This document shows positions 13,901 through 28,900 of a stretch of 64,000 nt of DNA, one piece after another (the stretch's first letter is position 1; every line of letters begins with the position of its first letter). The notes under the pieces were generated by a model. It did not search any database and was not told where the DNA came from. It saw nothing but the letters and a program-made list of their open reading frames with translations. The DNA is from Pomphorhynchus laevis (Eukaryota > Acanthocephala > Palaeacanthocephala > Echinorhynchida > Pomphorhynchidae): contig WNNJ02000352.1 of assembly GCA_012934845.2 (NCBI GenBank), positions 1 to 64,000 of the forward strand. The letters are read 5' to 3'. A program made the translations under genes and the position numbers.

Positions 13901-16900
13901 TTAAATTGTTTTATTTGTTATGCACCAATGGCATTAATGTGCAAATTTCATTATATCATTTAGTAAAAAAATCGAAAATTAATTTTTATTACCATCAATG
14001 AAGTAGTACTGGTAGATTCGATTGGCAAGGAACTCATGAGTGAATCAGTCATGGATATAAGCGTTTCTGTTGACCAGTCGTAAAATTGACAAATGTTAAA
14101 CTGTAACAATGCCTTATAGTTGCGTAGAAGTGTCTGTTTATATATGTTTTGGCTTAAAAGATAAAAAGAAAATATTTCAGAATTGAAAATTGCTATTTTT
14201 ATACTTTTATATTTAATCAAATATCTAATCAATTGATTAGATTACTTTAATCAATAAATCTGAACGATTATTAATCAATTATTCTGCTCTATTATTAATT
14301 TTAATTTTAGTAATCAATTAGATCAGGAAACTGAGTTTACGTCTATTAAATTATTTATACATTAAAAATAGTAATAAATAAAAACAAAATAATTAAATAA
14401 TAAATAAATATTATAATTTAATATTATTATTTTTTAATATAAAATATTAATATGATGTTCCTCCTGATGTACATTTATTATTAATAATAATTTCTTATTA
14501 TTATTTAATATAATTTGTTTTTTTTTAATATAAATTATTACTATGATGTTCATCCTGATGTACATTATACATATATATTGTATATAATATATATTATTTA
14601 GTATGCTATTCTTATTGCCTCAAAAGCAGAAAATTTGTATGAAAAAATAATGAAAATAATGTAAAAATAACATTATTTCTGGTATCAAAAGCAGAATATT
14701 GGTATGAATTAGATCAAGTAACTGAGTCTACTTAATTTATATTATTTATAAATTTAAAATAATGCTAAATAAAATTCAAATAGTTAAACAATAATTATAA
14801 ATAATAAATAATTGTAATATAAGATATTATATAATTTATAAGAGTTTCTATAATTTAGATAAAGTTAAAATAAAAAATAAAATTTAAAATAAACGTCATT
14901 TTTATGAATTGATTAATAAATAACAGACGTTGTATCAGAATAAGGATTAGAGATCATCAGGAGGAACTGCTATGCTATCAGGTTTCGGCCCCTATTCATT
15001 GACGCAACATAGCAGCGGGGTCAAATACGACTTATTTCCTCTGATTAAATTTGATTATTAAATATTTTATTTTAATATAAAATATATTATTTATATTTTA
15101 TATAAATATATTATATAATATATTATTTATTATTCATCCATAAACATTTCCCGTTGATTTATATTTTTTAATAATATTTTGTTGATTTTTATATTTTACT
15201 ATTTTCTGTTTGATTTTTATAGTAACCTTACATATTTACATATTAACCTTACATACAATACATATTTTTGTAAAATATGTATTTTTTTAATTTTTAAAAT
15301 GAGTTTGAAGAAAGCCAATATAATTACATATTATAACATATTTTTCGTAAATTAAGTTCACTTACGAACTTAATTATTATAACTTTATTGTAACTTATTA
15401 ATTGTATAATACTTTATTTATTATTAAAATTTTATTCATAATATAATTTTTTGAATTTATCACCTTACAGTAACAACAATGTGCACACTAGATTTCACGT
15501 ATTTGGCATATCTTTCTAGTAACTGAAAATTGTCTCCATCGATGAATAAATTACGCCTGCATTTTTCCTGAATTGATTCTAACTCCGAATGAGAATAATA
15601 ACCAGGTGATTTAACATTATTGTAGATTGAACTGAGAAAATCGACAAAAGTATGACGAGTGTTTGTTTCTACCTTCATTAAAAAATGAACCAATTTATCA
15701 AATTGAAATGTAAATTATAAATTACTTATAAGAGCATTTACGTTTGCGAACTTAAAATTTGGCCAAGAGAATTACATATTAAATTTGGCGGTTTATATTT
15801 ATTATTTCGCAGAACTCGTGCAATTCAAATGATAGTACTAAGAGATGCCTTTCGGATTTGTCAATTGCAATTGAAAATAAAGTTAAAAAGTTAAGTAGAC
15901 GACATTGACTTGTTAGTAAAAGACATTAGTAATTCATGCTTATCGTATGCATGGGTAATCAATGAATATGGAGTATTTATAAGAAAATCTTTAGTATTAA
16001 TATGGATTGATGTATATAATTTTATAAACAGCTTTTGCTGTATATAATTAATATATACAGCGAGAGCTGTTGACTATAATCCATGTACACAACAAATCTC
16101 GAATCATGGATCCTAGTAATTAGTATTAAGTGTTTGAGCTTTAAAGTGTTTAGTAGGCATACTATAAAGTCGATAGATGCAAAAAGGTTTATTTTTGTAG
16201 AATGTTCCAAGAAAACACTGTTATCATTTTCAAGTTTGTAAGACCCTTTTAAAGTTAGTAGATAATATACTATTTCTAACGAGCATATTTACTGAGACGT
16301 GAAGGTAACAAAACTATGTTAAAATTGATTTGTTTCAGTATTAATGTTTCGTCACAGTCGTGGTCAGCCTTGTTTCATGTATAGAGAGAGAAAAACACGA
16401 CCTTGCTTCCAACATACGACGTCTAATCGTTCGGAAATCTAAAACGCAACAAGATGGCCAGTTCGTTGACTTGTATCCATTGAGATGTCTACTACATTTT
16501 GACGGTGTAATTATAACACTACAATAATGCCCTAAGAAATATCAATACTTTCAACAATATTTCGGTTGTTACTGATAAAAATAAATTCACTAGTGAAGAA
16601 GTCGCATCTTTTATTAGAAACTATCGCCTTTAAAAATAAAAAAGGTTATCATGTTGAATTTATTAAATTAAATAATTCAGCAATAACTACTTGGTATTTT
16701 CGTAACAAGTTTATTCACATGAAATATTTTTTTTATTTTTATAAATTTTCAGTATTTGCAATCTTTATTGTAGAACCTAATCCAAATCAGAAATATAAAA
16801 ACTAATTTGAAGTACACCAGTGTTACATTATCGATAGGAGATATGCTGTCCTATTATTAGAATTCCGCAGCATTCCTCAATTAAACTCAACCCGAAAGCA

Positions 16901-19900
16901 AATATAATTTTATTAAAACTGAAATATATGTTACTTAAACTCTGTCAAAGATGAATCTTAAATTTGAAGGTATAAATTTTAAGTCACGCGAAAAATATAT
17001 ATTTATATATTTAATTTATAAAATATTGGTTTGTAATTAATAAATCCTTAGTGATGTGAATTTTTATGGCCGTAATTCCGTTTACAATAACATAGTTTCA
17101 AATTTTGCAAAGCAATTCAAACTCTTACTCTGTCAAGTTCAATCATTATTGAAATTTGCTTGTTCTGTACAAAATTACTAATAATGTAATCCTTTACGAT
17201 ATCACAAAGTTCACGTATTGACATTGTCGATGTAACATTTATTTGATACATATCCAAATTCAAGCTAATGTAAGTTTACATTTGATCAATTTTGAAATCA
17301 ATAAAAACACTTACATATGACTAACAAAGCGTGATAGAGTTTTACGTCCAGAACCCGAAGAACCAACAATTAGAGTAGAATGGTTTCGGTCACTGAGCGA
17401 ACTTATTAATCTAGCTGAATAATGTAGAATCTGATCAGCGCATGTTATAGATAGCATGGATTCATTGATATTGTCAAATTGTCTTGAGGCTCCATGTAAA
17501 TCGGACCTAAGCTAAATTTAAAGATCTCCAAAATATTGTGAAACAATCGTGTGATCAAAATTACATTACTTTTATCATTTCAATTTTAATGAGAAATTTA
17601 TCGTTCTATATAATAGTCTAGAACATATTATTTTTATGATTAGAACAGAGCATATATAGATTTTAATTATAGAATATATATAATTCTACGAGCTACTGTT
17701 GATTTAGTTACTTTAATTACTAAAAAACTACGTCACTTTTTAGTATTAAACACGAACAGGAAATTTTAAGTCTGCATTCTTTTTGCAACCTTCGTCGGGA
17801 AGCTTAATCCGGAATGCGCCAACCACAGACGCCTTGCTACCAATCAGGGCGCTTATCGACCTTAACTATGTCTACTAATCACAACAGGTTGGTCTCATCA
17901 GTGTGGCCCTGTAGCTACACAACTTTGACGGTAATAGATCCTTAGTAAACCTCTGAAAGGAAATTGCTAACCACACACTTCTCCACCGGTTGACCAGCAT
18001 TACATCTGGTGCGGTTTGCTAAGCAGTGGCTTCACAGCATAGCACGCGTGTTGTTGCTCATTCCTTTATCAGCTTACTGTAGCAACAAACTTCGACAGTA
18101 ATTGATGCTTAGTAAACCTCTGAAAGGAAATCGCTAAGCATACACTTCTCCACCGGTTACCATCCTTACATTCTTTTATCATCTGTTTGTTTTATTAATG
18201 ATTAATACTATTCTATTAGTAGAGTAATGAATACGAAAGAATTAACGTTACTTTTTTAGTCTTACACATGAAAAGAAAAGTTTATATCTGTACACTTTTT
18301 ACACACTTCGTCGTGTGTGACACATGCATTAACGACACATGTATTAATATTCCTATTAAAAGCCGATTGACTAGCATTACATCTGGTACTGTTTGCTAAG
18401 CAGTGGCTTCACAGCATAGCACGTGTGCTGTCGCTAATTCCTTTATCAGCGAACTAATGTGTTAATATATTGAAATTGCATGTTATTTAACCGTACAATA
18501 TTTCGATAGCTTCTGCTATCGAAATATTGTAAAGTTAAATAAAGCGTAATTTTTCGTTCATTTAAAACTATCTAATTAAAAGTGGAGTGAGATTATGGAT
18601 TTAGTGTTGGTATAAGAGATGACTCTAGATAATCAGAACATTTATTAACCTGATGACATGGCGGTTAATGGTAACTCTAGAGACTAAGTAGACAAGCTTA
18701 GATTATATCATCACCTAAATTATATTTATTAAATGATTGTATCATATTCATGATTAATAACTTACATAGTCAACGTTTTCATAGATCTTAAATTTTAGCA
18801 AATTCGGATTTTCGTGATTTAGAGTTTGTGTGCAAACGTGTTGTGAGAATATCGCAGTATCTTTAATATTTAGCACAGATTGAATAGCATCGGTAATTTT
18901 CTGCTGTCTTTTAGTTTGGTTGTCTGATAGGTCCCCGTATACATGACATGCTGCAAACCAACATTGCTCTGCAATATCTTCAACATCCTATACAAGTATA
19001 TTAAAGTATTTTATAATTTAGTTAAATATCATAAATAGCGTTGCTCAATTGACTTCCGATGAAATTTTTAAGCAGTTTTAAATTCTTTACAAATTTTCAT
19101 GTAATTTTAATTTCATATTTTAGTAATTTTCAAGTAATCGGTTGGAATAATTTTTATTTGGTTTATTTTAACACTCACTTCCATCATTGGTGAGTATGAT
19201 AGTATATTGCATGTTTTGATTGCAAAATGGAATGGAATAGAAAATGAATTCCAAATTTTAACTGAAAGGTCTTTGTGTATTTGCAAAAGTATTGTGCTAA
19301 GCTCATTACAGATACTGTTTGGTTGAAATTCTAAAATCAAAATGTAAGATAAATCAAGATAAAGTAACAAATTAAAGTTATTAGGTTATTAAATGAATTC
19401 GCTATGCTAATTATTAAATCAATTTATCACAAAATAAATGTAAGCTGATCACTGGAAAACTGTCAATTACCTCCTTTACAGGAGTGTCATCTTATACTAG
19501 TACTAGCACGATAAACAACGTAAAAGTAATGACTTAAAAGTTACATGTACTAAACCAGATTTTAATTTAATTAAATTAATTAAACAAAAAATAGTAAAAT
19601 ATATAAATCAAGACAATAATTTTAAAAATAAATTTAAAATCATTAGTGGGAAATTTTTATTTATGGATAGTAAATAATATAATTTGGATTATAATAAGAT
19701 ACTATATAATCCAACATAGCAGTTCCTCCTGATGACCTCTAATTCTTATTCTGATACAACGTCTGTTATTTATTAGTCAATTTATAAAAATGACTTTTAT
19801 TTTAAATTTCAATTTTTTATTTTAACTTGAATTAAATTATAAAAAATCTAAAAACAATTATTAATTTTATTGTTTTATTATTACTTTTTGATTTAGCAAT

Positions 19901-22900
19901 ATTATGTTTTGTTTATTTTATAAATATATTAAATACGTAGACTCAGTTAGCTGATTTGATTCATTATTTCTGATAGTGGTTATATTACAGGTAGAACAAA
20001 ATGCACAAATCAATAATAACATGTCAGTAGAACTGACAATTATAACTGATTATAACTGATATAGTTGATCAATTATAACTGATCAACTTAACTGATTAAT
20101 TGTTTGAAATTGTTTGCGTACAAACAATTTAACATCTTATTTATAAAACTTGTATATTATTAAATTATTTGAATGTGTAAAAATATCCATTTTTATATCC
20201 ATTTTCAAATAATTTAATGTATTAAATTATTTGAAAATGGATAAACTTTAAAGAGATATTTAAATATCAATTTTATTCGGGACTATTTATTTATTTATTT
20301 CTTATTTGAATTATTCTTGTTTTAAATTTAGAATTTAGAATCATTCCTATCTTTGTTGAGTTTGTTTATTAATCAATTCATAATAATGACTTTTTAAATT
20401 TAAATTTTTTATTTTAACTTGATTTAAATTATAAAAAATCTAAAAACAATTATTAATTTTATTGTTTTATTATTACTTTTTGATTTAGCAATATTATGTT
20501 TTGTTTATTTTATAAATATATTAAACACGTAGACTCAGTTAGCTGATTTGATAATCAGAGGAAATACGTCCTATGTTATAATAACTATAACGCCTATCTA
20601 ACAAAAATTAAACCATAAAGTAAATATAAATATATGGATAACATTGAATTAATAGAATTCTTAAATATTTTAATAAATCAAAACAATTTAAAAGTAGGGA
20701 CATCTATATTTAGACAAATAAAAGGAGTTTCAATGAGTGGTAATAGTAGCCCAATTACAGCTGACTTGTTTTTAAGCTTTATAGAATATGAATTTGTTCA
20801 TAACTGTGTAAAAACAAAATTTAAACAATACAAATATATGACTTATATGTTTCGATATATTATTGATATATGTGTATTTAATTCTAATAATTTTTATTCA
20901 ATTAGTGAGCACATTTATCCAGAAAGCCTTATTCTTAACAAAACCAATATTAATGATAAATAAGGTATATATCTAGATATGAACATTAAATTAACATTAA
21001 CTAAAACTACTATTAATTTATATCGTAAAGATGACATATTTAAATTTACAAGAAACATATTTTCGCAATGAGCATTCATGCATACCATATAATATAAAAT
21101 ATAATACATTAAATAATGAAATTTTAAGAATTGCAACAATATGTAACGATATTGGTTTTCTTCAAAACCATTTAAATAATTTAATAGATACATATTTTAA
21201 ACTAGGTTACTATGAGAACACTATCAAACAGAAAATAGTCAAATATATAAATCAACACAATAATATTAAAAATATATTTAAAATCATTAGTGGGAAAATT
21301 TTATGGATAATAAAAAATATACTTTATAATAATTATAAAGAAAACTAATAACATAGCAGTTACTCATAGCAGTTTTATGGATTATAAATAATATATGAAT
21401 AATAAATGACACTCAAAATGTTGCTAATACTCAAGCAGGAGATTACTTACCTACTTCTTAATTAATTTATTTAATTACCTTATTATTTTGAAAATAAATA
21501 TTTCAAAGTAATCAACGAAATAACTACGAAATATTTGCTAATTAAACTCGAAACGCTCTACAAGTACTTAAATAATATAAAAATAATTAAAGCAAATAAT
21601 TGGTCGTTAATTCAAGACCCTCCATTGGTTTCAAAAGTTGACATTGAATATGAGCATTGACAGATCAAGCTTTGCATTTACCTAAATTTATCCATTTTGA
21701 TAATTTATAGTTAAGTATTTTCATTTGTTCGTCAGTTGTAAACTGACGAGTCCTCACTGCCGCAAATTTATTCGTAACTCGATGATTTAATGAGTTCCAA
21801 TCTGTCGTCATAGCACAACCAAACACAACGTTTTCAAGTTGTATTTTTTCACTTGTTGCTGTGTACCTATAGAGAACCAGACTAAATTTATTCAATTCTC
21901 CGTAAATTTCATTTCATACCACGGATATTCTTGTATCAATAATCGCAAACAATCGTGCAGAGCACACTGATTACTGATACTTCTAGCAGCCATATGCACG
22001 TCGTCCACTAATACTGTTAATGGCACGCCTTTAAGGCTGCCGTACTTTCTATTTGACCTAAAGGTATCACATATAAATGGAATTCAGAATAAGCAATTTA
22101 TACAGTTCTCGACATAACAAAATAATTACAGATAGACCCTTTTTATGGCTTTCCGTAAAAACGGATTTGGTAACTTTGATGATTTTCTGTGATATCATTA
22201 CAAATTTGTGTAGTATAATATATTAGCTACTATTGGTTTTAGTGAGCTGATTAAACTTGCTTACTTTAAGAAGAATTTTAAGTTTCAACTTCGATTAAAA
22301 GTGCACGGAAAATCTAAATAAATGTTTATAATTTAACAGAAAAAATGAATAAAACTAAATTTTTAAAATTTCATTTTATATTTTCGAAATCCAATTACTA
22401 GTCAGATATCCTTTGCATCCAACGTTATATCATGAATGGAAGATGTTCATATTTGACAAATCATCTGTAAAACGTTATGACTCGAAGGTCATAGGTGCTT
22501 TGAGATGAGGGAATCCTCAAACTACTTTGTAGACACCAACAGTTAGATATTTCATCCAACAGAAGAAACTGACTTACAAGGCGACTAATCTAATAAATCA
22601 GTAATATATGTAGGCAAGTACCGAAAGGCAAATAGAGATTCATCTCGAGGTCACCGAAGCGAAGGCGGCTTGGGAGATCACTTGTAACTTGATTATAGGC
22701 CAGCTTCAAAGATGTTCTGGATGACGATCTAGAACCTTCGTGTTGGAAAGCATAAAACTCCTCAAACTCTCTATGACAATAAAGGGTTTATGCTGACTGA
22801 CATTGAATAAATTCTTGGTTGTTGGAAAGTCTTTAATCCGGTGGATATGCCTTTTCTTTTAGAAGTAGGGCCTTTTGAACCAACGGAAGAGCTCATCTCA

Positions 22901-25900
22901 TTGTAAGATGTAATTGATGTTGTTAAAAAACTTCCTAATGACAAGTCTTCTGGAGTAGAAAGGATTCGACCTGAAGCTTTAAAGGCTCTCGACGTTGTTG
23001 GGATGAAGTGGTTAACATGGATCTTCAACGTTGCATTGAGGGCGGATAAGGTTCCTAGATAGTGTCGAACTAGGATGGTGGTATCGATCTTTAAGAAAAG
23101 TAACCGAAGAGTGTGTTTCAATTATCGGGGCATCACTATTCTTAGCCAAACTGGTAACTTATTTGCCAGTATTCTTGAGTTTAAGATACTGCCTATGTTG
23201 AGGAACAGTTGCAAGAGGAACAATGCGGCTTTCGTTTAAGTCGTAGAACTTCGGATCAGATCTGCACTCTCTTAACTGTCCTAGATCGGTCTTAGAAGTT
23301 CGCTCAACCCGTCTATTGTAGATTTAAAGGCGTTCGGCCGAGTTCCGCGAGAGAGGTTGTGGGAGGTACTAATGGTGTATGGAATACCACACTATCTTCT
23401 GGTAGCTATAGCTTTTCTGTACAAACAAAGTATGAGTTGTGCTCGTGTTCTAAATAGGAAGTCTAAATCATTTTCAGTAGGCGTTGAGCTTCGTCAGGGT
23501 TGTCTTTTGTCTCCTCTTTTGTTCCTTGTTTACATGGATAAAGTTACGAGACGGGCTGCTCTGACCGATGTCGGTCTTCCGTTCGGTTCAATCAGGATAC
23601 CATCTCCGCATTTTTCAGATGATGTTGTCTGGTAGGCTTATTGTCATGAGGACTTACAATGCCTACTAGATCGATTAATGATGAAATGTCAAGCAGCAGG
23701 GATGCTGGTTAGTACCTATAAGGCTGTTTCTATGTTTTTTTCGGATTCAGATGTCAATGTTAACTCGGATTGGGGAATGTTTCTTCCTGATGCACAGGAC
23801 TTCAAGTATCTTAAGGTATTGTTCTCAAGGTACGGCAGGAACATCATGGAAATTGAGAAACGGATCTGTTAAGCTAACGTAGCAATGTGCTTTTTGTACA
23901 GGTTTGTTTTTGTGATGCGGAAGTCGAGTCTTCGAGCGAAACTTTCGGTTTCCCGTGCAATCTTCGTTCCTATCTTAACCTATTGTCATGAGTTTTGAAT
24001 CATGATCGAAAGAATAAGATATCAGATACATGCGACCGAAATGAGGTTCCTTTGCGGTGTGGCCGGTCTTAGTCTGAGATATAGGATTAGTAATTCGATC
24101 ATACCAGATTGCTCGGGGTAAATTCGATGATTCTCCACATCGAAAAAAGTCAGTCCAAGGCTGTTCAGCTTCCTCATTAGACATTGTCTGAAGTGAAAAA
24201 AACAACCACGGATAGAAGCCGTGGGTAATACTTCTTTTACTGCATTAAAAACCGCTATTTCAAAATCAATCTGAACCTTAGAAGGAGAGAAATTGATATC
24301 TTTGCTTTCTAATATTTCCAACGACTTTCTTAGCATATAAACATATGCAAATTCTTCCTTTGAGGATATAAAACTAAATACAAAGGGAAATAACTGACCA
24401 TTAGCAACGTTATGTATTATATACAGTTGGTAAAAGTCGGGATAAGAATACTTAAATGTGTAATCTATAAAAATACGAAGAGAATTAAAACCTGAAAATC
24501 TTCTTATAATGTAAGCATTGCCGATTATCATTATGCTAAGTATTTCTTCAAAACGTTTATGCATCAGACAATTGACACCATCCTGCCTCAGAAACCATTC
24601 TTCTTTAATACTCCCAAAAATGCTTTTGACCGATAAAGGATAGAAAATTCATTTTTGGCGGAAGATTCAGGTGTTCACACGTGAATACTCAGGAATATAA
24701 GGCTTTTTATTATCCAGTTCCTTCAAAGCGATCTCCAGCATCGCATTATCATACAAGGAATGGACACCAAGAAGGGAATCAAAGAATATCAATTCACTCA
24801 GTTTCTCTTTTAACAACATTCTTATTATTTGTTTTAAATCAGTATCGTGATTGTGTTCATTATTTACCAACTCAATTTGATAATCAGTAGAAATAGCGCT
24901 TACTAAACACAAATCATTGCTACGCTTCCAATATTGTATGTTTGTATTACATATCCAGTTAGCATGAAAGAGATAGTTATCGATTATGAGGACACTTTTT
25001 CCTTGCCTTCAAGGTAACAATAATATATATCTTGACATTATTTTGGGGTTATAGACTCTCGAGGAGAGTCGATACACTTTTGGTAATCTGCCAAATCCAA
25101 ATTTATACAATACTCTGCTATGTCCCCGCAACTGACCTAACCGCCTAGTGATTACATCGGTGGGATAACCTACCACATCATTCGACATATGCCATATACA
25201 TAGCATTTCCAAGGATATGAACCTCTCACGTACCGACAACATCCCAATACGACTTAGACGTACATAATACTTAGACGTACATGGCATCTCCAGCTAAGAT
25301 GAAAGAGGTAGTTATCGATTTTGGGGACACTTTTTCCTTACCTCGAAGGTAACCACAGTATGTTTCTTGACATTATTTTGGGGGGGGTAAAAAAATTTTT
25401 TTAGAATAAGAAATTTGCAAGTAGTGAAATTTGGAAGTAGAGGGCCGTGATATACAAAACAAACAATTTTGTCAATAATACTAATAATATTTATGATATT
25501 AATAATATTTTAATATTTATGTTTATATTTTATTATTATGTTATTCATTCCTTTTTAAGTTGTATGCCTTTATACTTTTAATTCTATTTATTTTCTCATT
25601 TACTTACTATTTAGAATTCTTATTTAGAATTTGGAAGTAGTGAAATTTGGAAGTAGCGTCTATTCAAGGTTCTTAGGATGTCTAAGGATTGCCTTTCTCG
25701 TAAGGGTTTCTAGGTCGGACTCTATGGGAAAATACCTTGAGGTAGACCTCAGTACCTGTGGAAATATAAGATCTCAAAACTGGCCGAAGGCCGTCATGGG
25801 ATATCTGAAAGAGAACTTTAGTCTGTCGCCTAGGTCGCAATATCTTGAGTAGTTTTGTTCGTACACTGCCTCCACAACCCGGTTGTCTTGTAAATAATAT

Positions 25901-28900
25901 ACTATGTATTCGAATAAGGAATATAGGTCATCAGGAGTTTGACCTATTATATAATGGCCTCTATTAGTATCTATTATAATCTATTTTATAATTAATTATC
26001 TTTGTGATCTTTATGTGATCTGTACCTTTCTTTAAATATTACAGTAACTTCAAAAATTTAATACAAATCTAAGACAGTACGAATATACTTTTGTTTGTAT
26101 ATTAAGCCTTTGCAATTTACAAAAAAAAGTCTGTAAATGAAATATAAAAATAGTGGTAAATTCTCAATAATTTCAAGCATTTATCCTAAAACGTATAAAT
26201 ACATGTATTTTGATATACATTATAGGCATGTATCAAAACACATATCATATATTACTTACCTTGCTACTTTCTAGCTATTTTATTGCATTTTATTACCATT
26301 AGTTATAGAGTTCTAGTAAATGTGCCAAATAACAACCCTATTTCCTATATAACTCAAATAATCTATATAATTAATTATACACAAATGTTCTCGGACCAGA
26401 AGATTTGCTGTGCAGACCATGCTTATCTAATTAGCAGGGTGTTTGTTGATAACTTTTCGCTTCACTCGTTGAATCCAAAACTGGATTCGGCATATAAAAG
26501 TTAAGTCCGGCAGTGACAAATGAAACAAGGGCCAGGATCCGAAAGTTATTTAATAATTCCGAAAGTTTAAATAATTTAAAATAATTTAAAAGTAAGGACA
26601 TATATTTAGACAAATAAAAAATGTTCAAATTATAACTTACTTATTTTTAAGCTTTATATAAGATGAATTTGTTCATAACTGTGTAAAATATAAATATATT
26701 ATATTTATATTTTATTAAATAGATAATCATTAATTAACTCTATAATAGTTATAATTGGTTATTAAGTATTGTAAGTTTTATAATTATTTAATCATCATTT
26801 TCTTATGATTTAAAACAAAAATTTTCTTAATATAAAACATATTTAAATTATAATAAATTATAAAATTACTAATTATTTTGCGACTCATTTTGACTTATAA
26901 TTAGTTTGTATTTTTGTTCAAAAAAGAACAGAGCATTTACCTCTTAATAAGGTAGTTTCTTAGGATATACTCGCGAAAATCATTAACTGATGTCAAAGGT
27001 CCAACCGACATGTAACGTATTGTAGATTTCAACGTTGTTCTTAAACTCCGTAGAATTTGAGTTTTTCCACTCGCTTCAGGACCAAACAGTAAAATCTAAA
27101 GTCCAATTTTATGAAATCAAAAATTCACTTATTAAAGTCATACGGAATTTTTGTTGCGAGTGAGAACTTGAGTAAAGTATAATGAGGGAATTGTTGATTC
27201 ACAGAAAATGGAATCTTCAGAAGTTAGTGGTCTATCCACTTCATTGAATATCGTAGAATTCCATTCTTTCCATTCAAACTTAACAATAGTTGAACAATTA
27301 ATAAAAAAAGAGGGAACGTCTGATTACAAGTTTGTCTAATAATTTATTACTAATTATTTAATTGTTTAATTAAATTATTTAATTGTTTAATTAATTGATT
27401 ATTTAATTATTTTTAATTGGTGTAAAGATGGATAATGAACTGTAATGTGACTCCGTGAGTAAACAAAATTGTTTACTCACGAAAATTGTCTAGTTGTTTA
27501 GTAAACAACTATACAGAGTTTACAAAATTGGGGTAAGTACCAGTAATTAATAAATTAATTACTGATTAATTTTATTGATTATTGTTTAGTTAATGTAATA
27601 ATTGGTTAATGCATTAAATATAATGACTGTAATGTTTGTTTATTCTTACAAGTTAGTCAATATAATATTTTAGTTAATAAAAAAGTATCGGTTATTCAAA
27701 TAATTAATTATTTAGATTCACTATTGATTAGTTAATGTAATGATTATTCAATACATTGAATGTAATGATTGATTAAATTTAATTTTAAAGCTACAAAAGC
27801 GCTTATCAATGAATTTTCGCAGCTGTGTGGACTGATTTAAACTTTGTTATGTCATTGTTAGTTACCGATTCGCAAATGCAAACAGCAGTTGCATTACATA
27901 GTTGTGCAAGTTACCAATAGATAATTAGCTACTAATTAATTAGGAAGAAAGTCCGAACGAAGTGAACATATAGATTTTAGCCTTATGAGAGAGGAGTATA
28001 AAATACAGCAGTAAAGAGAAACGTGATGAGTATGAATTCAGTAAAACTAATATTTAAATTAGACTAAATTTAATAAATATTGTTTTACTTAAACAGAATA
28101 ATAGTATTCTGATTACACAATTCGTATTTCTTTTGCGCCTTTTTATAGCACCAAAAGCAAATTTCGACAGTAAATTATCATTAATTACTTCTATTAAAAT
28201 TAATAATGACGAAAATATGAAAATATATTTGTGTTTGATTTCGTATGTCATTAAAATATGAAAATATTTTCGCTACAATGACGAAATATTTTATTTTTGT
28301 GTTTGATTTCGAATGTCATTAAAATATTTTGAAATATTACTTGAAAATATATGAAAATATTTTCGCTAAAATGATGAATATATGATTATATTTTAACAAT
28401 TAACAAAAATTAAAACAAAACATTGAATTCCAATAGAAGAATTTCTGTGTTTTAATCCTAGGAATTACATCTTTGTATATTATTTTATATTTCCTTAAAA
28501 GGAAATCCGAATGAATAAGAACCTAACAGATCTGAAATTATATCTACGTGTAATATTTTGGATTTCTTTAAAAGGAAACCCGAATGAATAAAAACATAAC
28601 ATATTTGAATTTCCATAAAATTTAAAATTATATTACAATTAAGGTGATTAGCAACTAGATAAATAGACAGTAAAAAATAAAATGAAAATTTTAAACGCGA
28701 TCTTATCTTTTAGATGAAATCACGCTTTAGGCTTAGTTTAAATTAATATAAAATTTTATTTCAAATCAATAGTTTATAAAATCAATATTTTTTATAGTTT
28801 ATAAATCAATATTTTATAAAATACGATCTATACATATTGTTAAAGAATACACAATGTTTTAATAAAAATACTACAGATTCAATTAAGTTTTTATCGACAC

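Noticed and set aside
23975-24205. 76-codon minus-strand frame
   Set aside because: Shadow across the LINE/MULE junction.
25009-25287. 92-codon minus-strand frame as a host gene
   Set aside because: Lies between direct repeats, resembles at most a LINE C-terminal tail, and has no conserved motif I can name.
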